From: Alteribacillus sp041949975
GTDB taxonomy: Bacteria; Bacillota; Bacilli; Bacillales; Marinococcaceae
Reading direction: 5' to 3'
DNA length: 64,000 nt
Assembly: GCF_041949975.1 (NCBI RefSeq)
Contig: NZ_JBHFQG010000004.1
Location: 143,961-207,960, forward strand
The notes under the pieces were generated by a model that saw nothing but the letters and a program-made list of their open reading frames with translations, made no database searches and was not told where the DNA came from. The translations under genes were made by a program, and so were the position numbers. Each line of letters begins with the position of its first letter. Position 1 is the first letter of the stretch. Shown here piece after piece: positions 17,184 through 26,304 of the stretch.

Positions 17184-18449
17184 TTATAACAGGAAAAGAG
17201 AAATCTCTGGAAATACAATTAGTAATATACAAACAACAACCATCATGATAATAAACGGTGGTGTTCCCCTGATCGTATCTAGATATGAACGGTTAAATAC
17301 CGCACTCGCTGTAAATATGTCCACCCCAAATGGTGGTGTAGCTGAACCTAGAGCCGCTTGGAATGTTATGACTACCCCAAGGTGAACAGGATCCACCCCA
17401 GCCTGTTGAGCTGCAGGAGCAAAAATTGGAGTTAAAATCAAAATAACTACTATTGGATCGACAAACATACAGCCGATAAAAAAGAAAATAGAAACAATAA
17501 TTAAAACATATATTGCCCCAGGATCACCGCCTAAGAACGTTTCAGTGATTAGTTGAGGTATTCTTGCATACTGTATAGCCCAGGCAAATGCCTGCCCCCC
17601 AGCTACAAGAATAAATACAGCAGATGTAACCAACCCAGTTGAAAGTGCAACTTTAGGGATTTTTAACGGGCTGAATGACCTGAAAATAACAATTTCTAAT
17701 AGCAGAGCATATAAAACCGATATCCCTGCAGCTTCCGTTGGAGTAAAGAACCCAGAGTAGATACCTCCGATAATGATAACCGGGAACATAAGCGGGAATA
17801 CCGCTCGCCAAGTAAATGCAAAACGTTCCTGCCAAGTTGCTTTGTCAGCTAATGGAATGTTAAATAGTTTAGCATGTATGTAAGCATAAATAGCAAAAAA
17901 TAAGAATATTAGCACTCCAGGACCTATACCTGCAATAAATAAATCCCCAACCGAAGTTCCAGATATAAGACCGTAAATAATCATTCCGATACTTGGCGGA
18001 ACTAATAAAGCTACGTCACTTGAGTTAATAATAAACGCTATCGCTGTAGAATCCTTGTAGCCAATCTTAAGCAGGCGCTCCCGCATAGGTTTCCCGATCG
18101 CTACAACGGTTGCCTGCGTAGAACCCGAAATGGACCCAAACAATGTACATGCAGCTGCTGTTGTAATAGCATAACCACCGCGGAGATGCCCCACAAATGA
18201 ACCTACAAAATCAAGCAGCCGCTTAGAAGTCAACCCCATTGACATGATATCTGCCGCAAAAATGAACAACGGCACAGCAAGAAGTGCAGGTTCTGAAATT
18301 CCATTTAACATTTGCTGAATCATTAAGTAAGGTTCTAAGTTTGGAAAAAAGATAATAACAACTACCAAAGGAGCTAAAATTAATGGAATGACCATTGGAA
18401 AACCTAATACTAAAAATACAACCATAATGGCTAATAGTGTTATAACCAT
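17184..18449 (-). CDS. TRAP transporter large permease (DctM family)
   Basis: 421 aa from ATG 18449, which has GAGGAA at 6-nt spacing; a TTG two codons upstream is less likely. A 12-helix sodium-dependent carboxylate permease with family motifs VPLFIFAADIMS, GSISGSTQATVVAIG, NSSDVALLVPPSIGMIIYG and SATPPFGVDIFT. It lies 27 bp after dctQ and 46 bp before dctP on the minus strand, in the order dctQ-dctM-dctP. Confidence 0.93.
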   Translation of the reverse strand: MVITLLAIMVVFLVLGFPMVIPLILAPLVVVIIFFPNLEPYLMIQQMLNGISEPALLAVPLFIFAADIMSMGLTSKRLLDFVGSFVGHLRGGYAITTAAACTLFGSISGSTQATVVAIGKPMRERLLKIGYKDSTAIAFIINSSDVALLVPPSIGMIIYGLISGTSVGDLFIAGIGPGVLIFLFFAIYAYIHAKLFNIPLADKATWQERFAFTWRAVFPLMFPVIIIGGIYSGFFTPTEAAGISVLYALLLEIVIFRSFSPLKIPKVALSTGLVTSAVFILVAGGQAFAWAIQYARIPQLITETFLGGDPGAIYVLIIVSIFFFIGCMFVDPIVVILILTPIFAPAAQQAGVDPVHLGVVITFQAALGSATPPFGVDIFTASAVFNRSYLDTIRGTPPFIIMMVVVCILLIVFPEISLFLL

Positions 18450-18476
18450 CTGCAATTCCTCGCTATTCTAAATATT

Positions 18477-19025
18477 TTAGACCGAACCGGAACGCTCTAT
18501 ATCATCATCATCATCGTAATCTTTACGTTCCGCAGCCAGGCAAACATCTTTATTTCTAACGTTCACCCAGAAATTTCGGAGAAATTGAAGACCTCCTAAA
18601 ACAAAACCGATCGGCACCCATATCAGCATCCAGTAATATGGAAAACGTAAAGCAGAGGTCACTCGGCCAGAATTATTTACAGACTGAACATAATCATATG
18701 AGTAGAAAGCCAGGACAAACAAAATAATAGCTGTCACTAAAGGAATCAATAATGCCAGCGTTTTTCTAAATTTGAAAGGTACGTTGTCAAACAATGCTGA
18801 CATACTGATATGACGGCCTTTCCGGGCTACATAGCTTATCCCCATAAAAGTTGCCATGTACAAAGCTAGCTCGCTAATTTCTTCTGTGAATGACCAGCTT
18901 CTCCCAAAAAAGTTCCTGCTTATAGCGTTTCCAGCTACCATTACTGTTATCGTAATAATAGAAAGGCTTAATATAACCTCTTCGAGCCTTCTAAGCATAT
19001 TATCCAACCACTTAATAATTTTCAT
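18477..19025 (-). CDS. TRAP transporter small permease (DctQ family)
   Basis: 182 aa from the ATG at 19025, where the family homology starts (KIIKWLDNMLRRLEEV); the open frame continues to 19103 with no better ribosome binding site. Four helices, with the typical RNFFGRSWSFTEEISELALYMATFMGI block in the first half. The C-terminal tail is charged with an aspartate run (DYDDDDDIE). First gene of the TRAP operon. Start position is uncertain. Confidence 0.85.
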   Translation of the reverse strand: MKIIKWLDNMLRRLEEVILSLSIITITVMVAGNAISRNFFGRSWSFTEEISELALYMATFMGISYVARKGRHISMSALFDNVPFKFRKTLALLIPLVTAIILFVLAFYSYDYVQSVNNSGRVTSALRFPYYWMLIWVPIGFVLGGLQFLRNFWVNVRNKDVCLAAERKDYDDDDDIERSGSV

Positions 19026-19571
19026 GATAATCAGCATCCACTCCGAACATTTCGTGGTTTTTGTAAGTTTACTTATTTTTCGAATAAATAGAACAACTTT
19101 CATCTTACTTGAATTAAAGGTCCAGAATCAAATGACGTATGCATTCATTAGACTTTAAATTTCATTGTAAAATATGCTTAGTATAAAAAAGATCCCTATA
19201 TCTGAAACAACCCTCCTTTATGTATGCTACTTCCGCCTGATTCCTTTTACCTATATTCAAAAATAACTGTTTTGCATAGAAAGTAATACAGAAATACAAA
19301 ATGCCTTTCACAGTTATTAGAGAAAATGGTAAACGGTACCTTGTTTTTGTGTGATATAATTAGGTTATTGAAAAAGAAGGATAGAATGGGTTACATGCCA
19401 ATATTCAAAACTATCCGAAAACTTTAGATAATTAATAGTATAACAGTTGTTTGAAAAATATAAAAGAGCCAGTTCTTTTAGACTGCTAATTATTGGTAAT
19501 TTTTCCAATGCAGCCAGATTAATAATCACTGCCTTTTCTAAATGCTGTTAAACTGAAAGGACGTTCTATCA
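19026..19571. other. Divergent intergenic region, TRAP operon / yuiD
   Basis: About 545 bp, AT-rich. It must hold the divergent promoters, but no -35/-10 pair stands out. No gene, repeat or strong hairpin is visible. Confidence 0.4.
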
Positions 19572-20051
19572 ATGGAGCTGCTTAATAATTTCCCTTTATG
19601 GATTGCTCTTATTTCTATATTATTTGCTCAAGGTATTAAAATACCACTTGCATATATTGCTTCAAAAAAATGGGACCTGACTCTTGTTACGAGTACCGGC
19701 GGAATGCCTAGTTCCCATTCTGCTGCAGTTACGTCAGTATCTACTGCTATTGGAATAGAACACGGTTTTGATTCAGCTCTTTTTGCAATATGTATGGTTT
19801 TTGGGGTCATCGTTATGTTTGATGCTACCGGGGTCAGACGTCATGCCGGTTATCATGCTACCGTTTTAAATCAGCTAGTTGTAGATTTTAATAAATTTGT
19901 TACAGAAGCCAAATCTTGGCAGCAGAAGGAAGAAACAGAAAAAAGAGAAGAATTAAAAGAACTGCTTGGCCATCAGCCGATTGAAGTATTTTTCGGCGGT
20001 CTTTTTGGAGTGCTTATCGCCGTTATTGGTCATTATGTTCTGTTTGGATGA
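19572..20051 (+). CDS. yuiD: Divergent PAP2-family membrane protein YuiD
   Basis: 159 aa. The DUF212 (divergent PAP2) pattern is clear: TSTGGMPSSHSAAVTSVSTA (residues 36-55), MFDATGVRRHAGYHA and the C-terminal LLGHQPIEVFFGGLFG. The SSH and RRHAG elements correspond to the acid-phosphatase motifs, but the family has no proven substrate. Four or five helices are predicted. AAAGGA precedes the ATG. It is the first gene of a short plus-strand pair with the cobalamin-binding-like gene 15 bp on. Confidence 0.92.
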   Translation: MELLNNFPLWIALISILFAQGIKIPLAYIASKKWDLTLVTSTGGMPSSHSAAVTSVSTAIGIEHGFDSALFAICMVFGVIVMFDATGVRRHAGYHATVLNQLVVDFNKFVTEAKSWQQKEETEKREELKELLGHQPIEVFFGGLFGVLIAVIGHYVLFG

Positions 20052-20066
20052 TGAGAGGAGATAAAT

Positions 20067-20879
20067 ATGCGGATTGTTTCACTTTGCCCAAGTAATACAG
20101 AAATTGCAGCTTATTTAGGGTTAACGGACCAAATCGTTGGGGTTGATAACTACTCTGACTGGCCACCATCTGTCAATAACCTTCCCCGCCTTGGTCCTGA
20201 CCTTTCTATTGACATGGATAAAGTAGAAGAATTAACACCTGATCTTGTGCTTGCGTCTTTAAGTGTTCCAGGGATGGAAAAAAACGTAGAAAAGCTGAAA
20301 GAAAAAAACCTGCCTTATATTGTGTCCGAACCAAATTCACTAGACGATGTCCGCCGTGACCTTCTCATTATCGGTGAAGCAGCGGAAACTTATAAAAAAG
20401 CTCAGACTGTAGTAAACCGCATGGATCAAATTCTCGATGACTATGAAAGAAAAGCAGCCGGATGTCATCCAGTTCGTCTATACTGGGAGTGGTGGCCAAA
20501 ACCTGTTTTCAGTCCAGGAGGCGGAAATTGGCTGAGTACCATAAGCAGATTGGCCGGAGGAAGGAATATATTAGAAGACAGAGATGAGGCCAGCTGTCAA
20601 GTAAGCTGGGAAGAAATAAAAAACTTAGAACCTGATCATATTTGCCTGGCCTGGGTTGGAGTACAAACTGAAAAGGTTAGACCGGAAATCTTACAAAAAA
20701 GAGAAGGCTGGACTTCCATGAAAGCCCTAAAAGACGGTAAAGTGCATGTTTTAGAAGAGCCTTTATACTGCCGGCCTTCTCCAAGACTATTGGCAGGTTT
20801 ACAAAAGCTTGCTTATCTTTTACATCCCGATGTATTTCAAAAACCGGATAACACCGATCCTCTTTTAGCAGAATTGTAA
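20067..20879 (+). CDS. BtuF-like cobalamin/metal-chelate binding protein without signal peptide
   Basis: 270 aa. A helical-backbone metal-receptor fold: RIVSLCPSNTEIAAYLGL at the start, VGVDNYSDWP, then PDLVLAS and a C-terminal RPSPRLLAGL. Resembles BtuF-type periplasmic cobalamin-binding proteins but has no signal peptide or lipobox, as in many cytosolic Bacillaceae relatives whose role is unknown. Co-directional with yuiD (15-bp gap, GAGAGGAG site). Its last 43 bp overlap the end of the convergent yuiC. Confidence 0.82.
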   Translation: MRIVSLCPSNTEIAAYLGLTDQIVGVDNYSDWPPSVNNLPRLGPDLSIDMDKVEELTPDLVLASLSVPGMEKNVEKLKEKNLPYIVSEPNSLDDVRRDLLIIGEAAETYKKAQTVVNRMDQILDDYERKAAGCHPVRLYWEWWPKPVFSPGGGNWLSTISRLAGGRNILEDRDEASCQVSWEEIKNLEPDHICLAWVGVQTEKVRPEILQKREGWTSMKALKDGKVHVLEEPLYCRPSPRLLAGLQKLAYLLHPDVFQKPDNTDPLLAEL

Positions 20880-21553
20880 CTTCCAAAGGAAGGGCTTTGC
20901 TGAACTACTGGTAAAGCACCTTCTTTATTTAATGCCATTAAATCTTTTTCTCTCAGGGTGCCATCTCCTTTCTTCAACACATAAACTTTAACATTTCGTT
21001 TTCCCCATTCATCATAGACTTCTTCTACCGTATCATAATATAGATCCAGTTTTTTTCCCTTTATAGAAGAGCCTGTATCCGCCACAATGCCATACCCGTA
21101 CTCTGGAATATATAAAACCGTTCCAATTGGAAAGTACTTCGGATCCGCTGCAATCGTAGATACTTGATCACGTCTTACTTTGACACCAGAATACGTAATG
21201 CCATAGGCAGGGTCTTCTTCTGTTTTCCCTGTTGATTCATATCCTGCTGTGTACCCTGTTGCGGTCACCATTTCTGTTGGTCCTTCCGCTTCAAATAAAA
21301 TTTCTGCTTCTTCATTAAAAGCGGGCTCCTGGCCTTCCTCATTTATACCGCGCTTAAAATGGTTTGTCCCCTGCTTCTCTGGAACATCCGAAATTCTTTT
21401 ATCATTAGTATATTCCGTTTTAAAATATTCATAAAAATAACCAGGCAGCTCTTGAGCTTTTACATTGGTAACAAAAGATAAAGTAGTAGTGACGGCGATG
21501 ACAAAAAATAAAGTCATAGATAAACGTCTGTAAATCGTTATTTTTTTTTCCAT
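20837..21553 (-). CDS. yuiC: 3D-domain cell-wall hydrolase YuiC
   Basis: 238 aa from ATG 21553, behind GAGGAG at 8-nt spacing. An N-terminal signal or anchor helix is followed by a linker and a C-terminal 3D (Asp-Asp-Asp) domain (about 140-210): ATGYTAGYESTG, the first aspartate in GIVADTGSSIKG and the other two in LDLYYD. The domain is shared with MltA-type lytic transglycosylases, and B. subtilis YuiC is a small muralytic enzyme of this type. It is exported and acts on peptidoglycan. Gene order yuiD-yuiC-yuiB-yuiA-yumB-yumC is retained. Confidence 0.9.
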   Translation of the reverse strand: MEKKITIYRRLSMTLFFVIAVTTTLSFVTNVKAQELPGYFYEYFKTEYTNDKRISDVPEKQGTNHFKRGINEEGQEPAFNEEAEILFEAEGPTEMVTATGYTAGYESTGKTEEDPAYGITYSGVKVRRDQVSTIAADPKYFPIGTVLYIPEYGYGIVADTGSSIKGKKLDLYYDTVEEVYDEWGKRNVKVYVLKKGDGTLREKDLMALNKEGALPVVQQSPSFGSYNSAKRGSVLSGF

Positions 21554-21675
21554 TTCAATCACTCCTCTCACAGAAACAGCATCTCCAAAAAAAGAGAATT
21601 TATTCCTGTAAGAAAAGTACAAGCGTTCTATAATTGACGTTCGGTTAAGGTTAATGAACTTCTACTTAATTCGAA

Positions 21676-21716
21676 CACGTCCTGTAACAACGCCGAACTG
21701 GATTGCACAGGACGTG
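21676..21716. repeat. Inverted repeat in the yuiC-yuiB gap
   Basis: CACGTCCTGT (21676-21685) and its exact complement (21707-21716) are separated by 21 bp. The rest of 21554-21890 holds no gene. It looks like part of a dispersed palindromic repeat rather than a terminator, as there is no T-run. Confidence 0.5.
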
Positions 21717-21898
21717 CTGACTTTTGCCCTGTGGCATTAGCGACATTAGCACATCTTTTTTGCGTCGTTGTTCGCGATTTTATCAAAAGATCCTTTCAGA
21801 AAGGGCTTCCGAGAGGCTGGGCGCTGAATCTCGACATCAAAGCGCAAAATTATGTACTTTTTTGTCTATAAAAAAAGCGGAAGCGACCGTTTTTGCAT

Positions 21899-21932
21899 AA
21901 AAAAGGAGCTGCTTCTCTATAGAACAACTCCT
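21899..21932 (-). terminator. Terminator of yuiB
   Basis: Arms around 21901-21912 and 21917-21928 pair imperfectly (GGAGCTGCTTCT with AGAACAACTCC). On the minus strand a TTTTTT run follows, directly after the yuiB stop. Confidence 0.65.
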
Positions 21933-22260
21933 AAAACATTTGATACCCTCGTACTCGAAGCATCCTTATTGCAATACCTGCAATAATTGCTCCAACCATA
22001 CCGCTCGACAATATAAGTATATCTACAAGTTTTAACGAGATAAGATCATTGCCTAAAGCACTGAAGGACGATGCCGGTGATAGAATATAATCAATGAAGC
22101 CAACATTATCTATGATTGCGATAACCACAAGCGGATAAACGACAGCCATTATCCAAGTAGATCGTAAAATCATATTCAAAAGAAATCCAATTCCAAAAAA
22201 TAACAGCAAAAACAGCATCATCGATATAATTAATTGAGGAAGGCTTCCAATGCCGCTCAT
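21931..22260 (-). CDS. yuiB: YuiB-like membrane protein
   Basis: 109 aa, three hydrophobic segments (LIISMMLFLLLFFGIGFLL, IMAVVYPLVVIAIIDNV and the C-terminal LVDILILSSGMVGAIIAGI). Matches the YuiB family, whose function is unknown. It sits between yuiA and yuiC as in B. subtilis. It is probably expressed independently, since hairpins lie on both sides. Confidence 0.85.
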   Translation of the reverse strand: MSGIGSLPQLIISMMLFLLLFFGIGFLLNMILRSTWIMAVVYPLVVIAIIDNVGFIDYILSPASSFSALGNDLISLKLVDILILSSGMVGAIIAGIAIRMLRVRGYQMF

Positions 22261-22377
22261 TCCCGTTCACCCCCCAAATCATTGTAAGTGTATAAAAGGA
22301 TGAAAACAACGTCAACTCATACACTTTTTCTATTATACACGATATATATGACCAAAGTGTGAAACGTTTTTATACAC

Positions 22378-22410
22378 CAAAAAAAGAGCAGTTCTCAGCG
22401 GAACGCTCTA
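22378..22410 (-). terminator. Terminator of yuiA
   Basis: AGAGC-a-GTTC pairs with GAAC-GCTCT (arms 22385-22394 and 22401-22409, one bulge). On the minus strand it is followed by TTTTTTT. Confidence 0.75.
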
Positions 22411-22492
22411 CTATGGTTTGCCTTGAATGACTTCTCTTCGTCAGCATCCCTATTCATTTAAAAAATAACAGCCAGGACCTTACTTTTGAAAC

Positions 22493-22615
22493 TTAATTTC
22501 GAACTTTTCCCCTGCCGCTGCAATATTCACACGTTTCAGTCCCGCCAACCATTAATTGAAAATATCCTTTCCCTGTACAATAGGGGCATGATTTATTACT
22601 TTCTCTTTTTTTCAT
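22493..22615 (-). CDS. yuiA: YuiA, small zinc-finger-like protein
   Basis: 40 aa with a GGGAGG ribosome binding site. Two CxxC pairs (SCPYCTGKGYF and TCEYCSGRGKV), each followed by GxG, give a DnaJ-type zinc-ribbon repeat. Basic ends. Same size and position as B. subtilis yuiA. Function unknown; a metal- or nucleic-acid-binding role is only inferred. Confidence 0.85.
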   Translation of the reverse strand: MKKRESNKSCPYCTGKGYFQLMVGGTETCEYCSGRGKVRN

Positions 22616-22957
22616 TTTCTCTTTACCTCCCTCTTTATATTTGAATTTTCAGATAATATATCAAAAATTTAATGGTTTGGAAAGTTTTCTAACACACCTT
22701 TAGCCTTCATGAAAGCGCAAACATCATACCACTACTCATTTGTTTCCGCTCATATTCTTTTTTTCACGTAGACATGGGCTATTCTTGAAATTCAGCGATA
22801 GGGGCAGGCATATAGGTAGGCAGGGCAAACAAGGGGTCACCCTAGGTTTTAATTATCACTCGAACTTCTTTTTTTTCAGTTTGTGATTAAAAAGACCTGG
22901 AAGTCCTTCCTAAAACAAGGATGTTGAACCCCTAGACAAGAGACAGATATATGAAGT
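22616..22957. other. Intergenic stretch upstream of yuiA
   Basis: About 340 bp without a supported gene. It contains the promoter side of yuiA and merges into the tandem repeat at 22958. No hairpin or promoter stands out. Confidence 0.4.
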
Positions 22958-23197
22958 GGTAATCAAGGAGGGCTCTTGGCTCCCAGTATCAGAGGAACAG
23001 TGATGAAACGGGCACTAAGAAAGGGGTCTGCTTCGAAGCAGGAGCGAGCGAAGTGGGACGGTAACCTAGGAAAACTCTTGGTACCCGGTATCAGAGGAAC
23101 AAAAGAGAAACGGGCTTTAAGCAACCGGCTTGGATCCTTAAACAGGAGAAAGAAAAGCCGAACGGTAACCAAGAAAGAGTTTGAAGGCTTCGTTACC
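22958..23197. repeat. Imperfect tandem repeat, about 102-104 bp unit, 2.3 copies
   Basis: Units start with GGTAATC (22958), GGTAACC (23060) and GGTAACC (23164). Within each, CTCTTGG, then AGTATCAGAGGAACA or GGTATCAGAGGAACA, then GAAACGGGC recur at the same offset. The third copy stops after about 34 bp. Frames open on both strands are by-products of the repeat; neither has a ribosome binding site or a known domain. Confidence 0.7.
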
Positions 23198-23307
23198 TTC
23201 ATTTCACCTGAACATTATGAAAAATAAAATGATGTGGGCGCTGCCAACTTTCTGATAAGTGCGCAATGGCACCGCCTGCAGAAAAGTAAACGAACAAAAG
23301 CGCAAGT

Positions 23308-23407
23308 GCCCTGTTCAGCCTCGACAGGTAAATGTTCTTCAGTCATGAAAGGCGCTCTTTGCCTTTCATGACTGGAGGTTATTTAACCCCGAGAGGCTGA
23401 ACAGGGC
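23308..23407. repeat. Nested palindrome (dispersed Bacillaceae-type intergenic repeat)
   Basis: The outer arms GCCCTGTTCAGCCTC (23308-23322) and its exact complement (23393-23407) enclose inner arms CAGTCATGAAAGGC (23340-23353) and complement (23361-23374). It could form a two-tier cruciform or RNA hairpin about 100 nt long. The flanks AGCGCAAGTG and GCGCTGAAGCTAGAC resemble a palindromic element common between genes in Bacillaceae genomes. Confidence 0.75.
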
Positions 23408-23564
23408 GCTGAAGCTAGACGAGCATCAAACAATATGGAGATAGTTATCCACAACTTGTAAAAACATAATTTCCTAAACAACAAGCAAAACAGCCGGTCG
23501 TGATTAATATTCACGACCGGCTGTTTACCATGCGATGGTTTTTGATCAACTCCTGCTTATTTCA

Positions 23565-24785
23565 TTAAAATGGATTCTTTCCTTTTTTCAAGGTAAGGCC
23601 TGCGCCGCCCAGAATCCAAAGATAACGATTATCAATCATTTTCTTCATGAAATTAGCGGATGTTCCAAAGAGTTTTTTATTGCCGACAACACCAATAGCT
23701 TCTTTTCCTCCAAGAGAAGCAACCGTACCTTTAATGTCTGGTTTAAATTCTTGGAGTTTTTCTCCTTTAACAAGAGCTTTTAGATTTTTAGCTACTGTTT
23801 CCGCCTGCTGCATTGCGATTTGTGCAGTAGGAGGATAAGGTCGTTCGGTCTCTTCATTTATCATTAAAGAGCAGTCCCCAATAATAAAGATATTGTCGTG
23901 GCCCGGAGCACGGAGGTCAGGATCTACTTTGACCCGTCCTCTCATGTTTTCAAAACCGGAATTTTCGATAACCGGATTTCCACGGACACCAGTAGCCCAA
24001 ACAACAGTTGCTGATTTTATTTCTTCACCATCTTTTAAGACCACACCATTTTCAGTTACTTCACTGATAGGGGTGTTAATTTTAAATTCTACACCGCGGT
24101 TTTCAAGGAGATTCATAGCGTATTCCACCAGCTCAGGGTCGAATCCCGGCAATGCAGTAGGTGCTGCTTCAATCACATACATTTTTACTTTGTTTTTAGG
24201 AATGTCATATTCCTTGCAAAGCTCAGGAACACGTTCACTCAATTCTCCAATGAATTCAATCCCTGTAAAGCCTGCCCCTGCAACTACAAAAGTTAATAGA
24301 TGATCTTTTGGTTCAGGTTCATTATTGTATTTAGCAAACATATATTCAATATGCTCTTTTATTTCACGCACGCCGTTCACTGTCCATTTATTAAAGGCAT
24401 AATCGAACACACCCGGCACTCCAAATGTTTCCGGTACAGCACCGAGAGCTGTTACAAGATAATCAAACTCAACTTGTCCGCCGTTTTTCAATGAAACTTT
24501 ATTCTCTTCTCTGTGAATTTCTACTACTTCATCTTGGATAAAATTGATTTTATTAATATCAACGACATCATTAATTTTCATGCGGGTTCTATCGTGGTGG
24601 AGCGTTCCTGCTGCAGGTTCATGGAGCCATGTAGTTTGGTAATGATAATCATGTTTACTTATTAACGTTACATTTGCCTCGTTGTGCCCTAACTCTTTTG
24701 TAATTTTAGTCGCCGTTACCATACCGCCGTAACCAGCACCTAAAATTAAAATATTCGGTTTGGTGGCCATCATAATCACATCCAT
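23565..24785 (-). CDS. yumB: Type II NADH dehydrogenase-like protein YumB
   Basis: 406 aa flavoprotein. FAD-binding ILGAGYGGM near residues 14-22, HDYHYQTTWLHEPAAGTLHHD, a second Rossmann motif VVAGAGFTGIEFIGEL, NAD-side TVVWATGVRGNP and the FAD-closing IFIIGDCSLM. Oxidises NADH and passes electrons to menaquinone at the membrane, without proton pumping. The C-terminus ends in a short hydrophobic helix (NRYLWILGGAGLTL) for membrane attachment. The start is uncertain: the ATG pair at 24773/24770 is also possible. Confidence 0.9.
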   Translation of the reverse strand: MDVIMMATKPNILILGAGYGGMVTATKITKELGHNEANVTLISKHDYHYQTTWLHEPAAGTLHHDRTRMKINDVVDINKINFIQDEVVEIHREENKVSLKNGGQVEFDYLVTALGAVPETFGVPGVFDYAFNKWTVNGVREIKEHIEYMFAKYNNEPEPKDHLLTFVVAGAGFTGIEFIGELSERVPELCKEYDIPKNKVKMYVIEAAPTALPGFDPELVEYAMNLLENRGVEFKINTPISEVTENGVVLKDGEEIKSATVVWATGVRGNPVIENSGFENMRGRVKVDPDLRAPGHDNIFIIGDCSLMINEETERPYPPTAQIAMQQAETVAKNLKALVKGEKLQEFKPDIKGTVASLGGKEAIGVVGNKKLFGTSANFMKKMIDNRYLWILGGAGLTLKKGKNPF

Positions 24786-25248
24786 TTTCTAAAGTATTTA
24801 CTTAATATCTTTCCCGGAACCTTTTTATTAGAATATAATAAATTCACATGTGATTGATTTCACGTAGATGAGGTAAGAAAAATCCCCTTCTCTTTTCCGG
24901 GATGAAAAAACGAAAAATAGCAAATATGAAGTTTATTAATAGAAAAAAGCTAATCTCCGTTCAAAAAATTCTACAATATGTTGCATAATAGTCACAAATT
25001 ACATGTATTATGATATTTCTTTTTTCTATGTTTTTCAACCTTTTTTTCAAAAGTTCTTACATAGCATGTAAAGATAATGATGTATAGGAGAAAGGGGACT
25101 GGTGCCAATTCCTTCTGGTACAGCTTTAGCTTCTTCGATAAGATTATAGATACCGACGTTAATAGTAATAACCCTCTTCCTTTTAAAAAATATAGTCATA
25201 TGCTTATAATAGAAGGTAGTGTTTTATGAAGTTCATATGGAGGTGGAC
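24786..25248. other. Divergent intergenic region yumB / yumC
   Basis: About 460 bp, AT-rich, with promoters for both genes expected. A TATAAT at about 25206 precedes yumC without a clear -35. No Rex-type TTGTGAA/TTCACAA palindrome was found. No gene seen. Confidence 0.4.
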
Positions 25249-26241
25249 GTGTTGACCCTAGAAAATGAAATATATGATATTACAATTATCGGGGGCGGTC
25301 CGACGGGATTATTTACCGCTTTTTATGGAGGTATGCGGCAGGCAAAAGTAAAAATAATCGAAAGCATGCCTCAGCTTGGCGGACAGCTGTCGGCCCTATA
25401 TCCTGAAAAGTATATATATGATGTTGCCGGCTTTCCTAAAGTCAGGGCTCAAGAATTAGTTGACAACCTTATTGAGCAAATGCATACGTTCGAATCGGAA
25501 GTTGTTCTCGAACAGTCCGTCCAAAATGTTATAAAAACAGACGATGAAATATTTGAACTGCATACTGATAAAGAAATTCATTATTCCAAAACGATTATAA
25601 TTACAGCAGGCGTTGGTGCGTTTCAGCCTCGCAAATTGAAGGTAGAGGGAGCTGAACCTTATGAAAACAGCAACCTGCACTATTTTGTAAATGACTTAAA
25701 AGAATTTGCGGGACAAAAAGTCATGATATGCGGCGGCGGCGATTCTGCTGTGGACTGGGCAAATATGCTGGATCCTATATCTGAAGTAACCCTTGTCCAT
25801 CGTCGTGATAAGTTTCGGGCTCATGAACACAGCGTAGAACAGCTGCGTCAATCGGGGGTAAATATTGTTACTCCATTTCAAGTAAAAGAGCTGATCGGAG
25901 ACGGAGAAAAAATTAAACAAGTCGCTATAGAAGAAGTAAAAGGAGAGGCCGTTAAAACAGTTGACGTGGACGCTTTAATCGTCAATTACGGCTTCATCTC
26001 TTCTCTAGGTCCGATTAAAGAGTGGGGCCTTAACATTGAAAAAAACATGATAGAAGTGAATTCGAAAATGGAAACAAACATTAAAGGTATTTACGCAGCT
26101 GGAGATGTTGCTACCTATGATGGTAAAGTAAAACTTATTGCTACTGGATTTGGTGAGGCGCCAACTGCTGTAAACAACGCAAAAGCATATATTGATCCAA
26201 ATGCCCGCCTCCAGCCTGGGCACAGTTCTCATATGTTTTAA
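25249..26241 (+). CDS. yumC: Ferredoxin/flavodoxin-NADP+ reductase YumC
   Basis: 330 aa from GTG 25249, preceded by GGAGG at 5-nt spacing (TTG 25252 also possible); the ten codons upstream in frame are not family-like. Thioredoxin-reductase-like flavoprotein without the CxxC active site: FAD motif ITIIGGGPTGLFTAFYGG, MPQLGGQLSALYPEKYIYDV, NADP motif VMICGGGDSAVDWANML and IYAAGDVATYDGK. It transfers electrons between NADPH and ferredoxin or flavodoxin. Divergent from yumB. Confidence 0.93.
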   Translation: MLTLENEIYDITIIGGGPTGLFTAFYGGMRQAKVKIIESMPQLGGQLSALYPEKYIYDVAGFPKVRAQELVDNLIEQMHTFESEVVLEQSVQNVIKTDDEIFELHTDKEIHYSKTIIITAGVGAFQPRKLKVEGAEPYENSNLHYFVNDLKEFAGQKVMICGGGDSAVDWANMLDPISEVTLVHRRDKFRAHEHSVEQLRQSGVNIVTPFQVKELIGDGEKIKQVAIEEVKGEAVKTVDVDALIVNYGFISSLGPIKEWGLNIEKNMIEVNSKMETNIKGIYAAGDVATYDGKVKLIATGFGEAPTAVNNAKAYIDPNARLQPGHSSHMF

Positions 26242-26261
26242 GGTAACATTAAAACTTTCAA

Positions 26262-26303
26262 AAAAATCCCTTTGCAGTTTTAACACCGCAAAGGGATTTT
26301 TCA
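26262..26303. terminator. Bidirectional terminator yumC / yutM
   Basis: A 14-bp perfect stem (26262-26275 with 26288-26301) with A/T tracts on the outer sides, between convergent genes. Confidence 0.9.
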
Positions 26304-26304
26304 T

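Noticed and set aside
22976..23227. 83-codon plus frame (and 79-codon minus frame) in the tandem repeat
   Set aside because: Both exist because the repeat unit length keeps frames open; no start signals and no homology.
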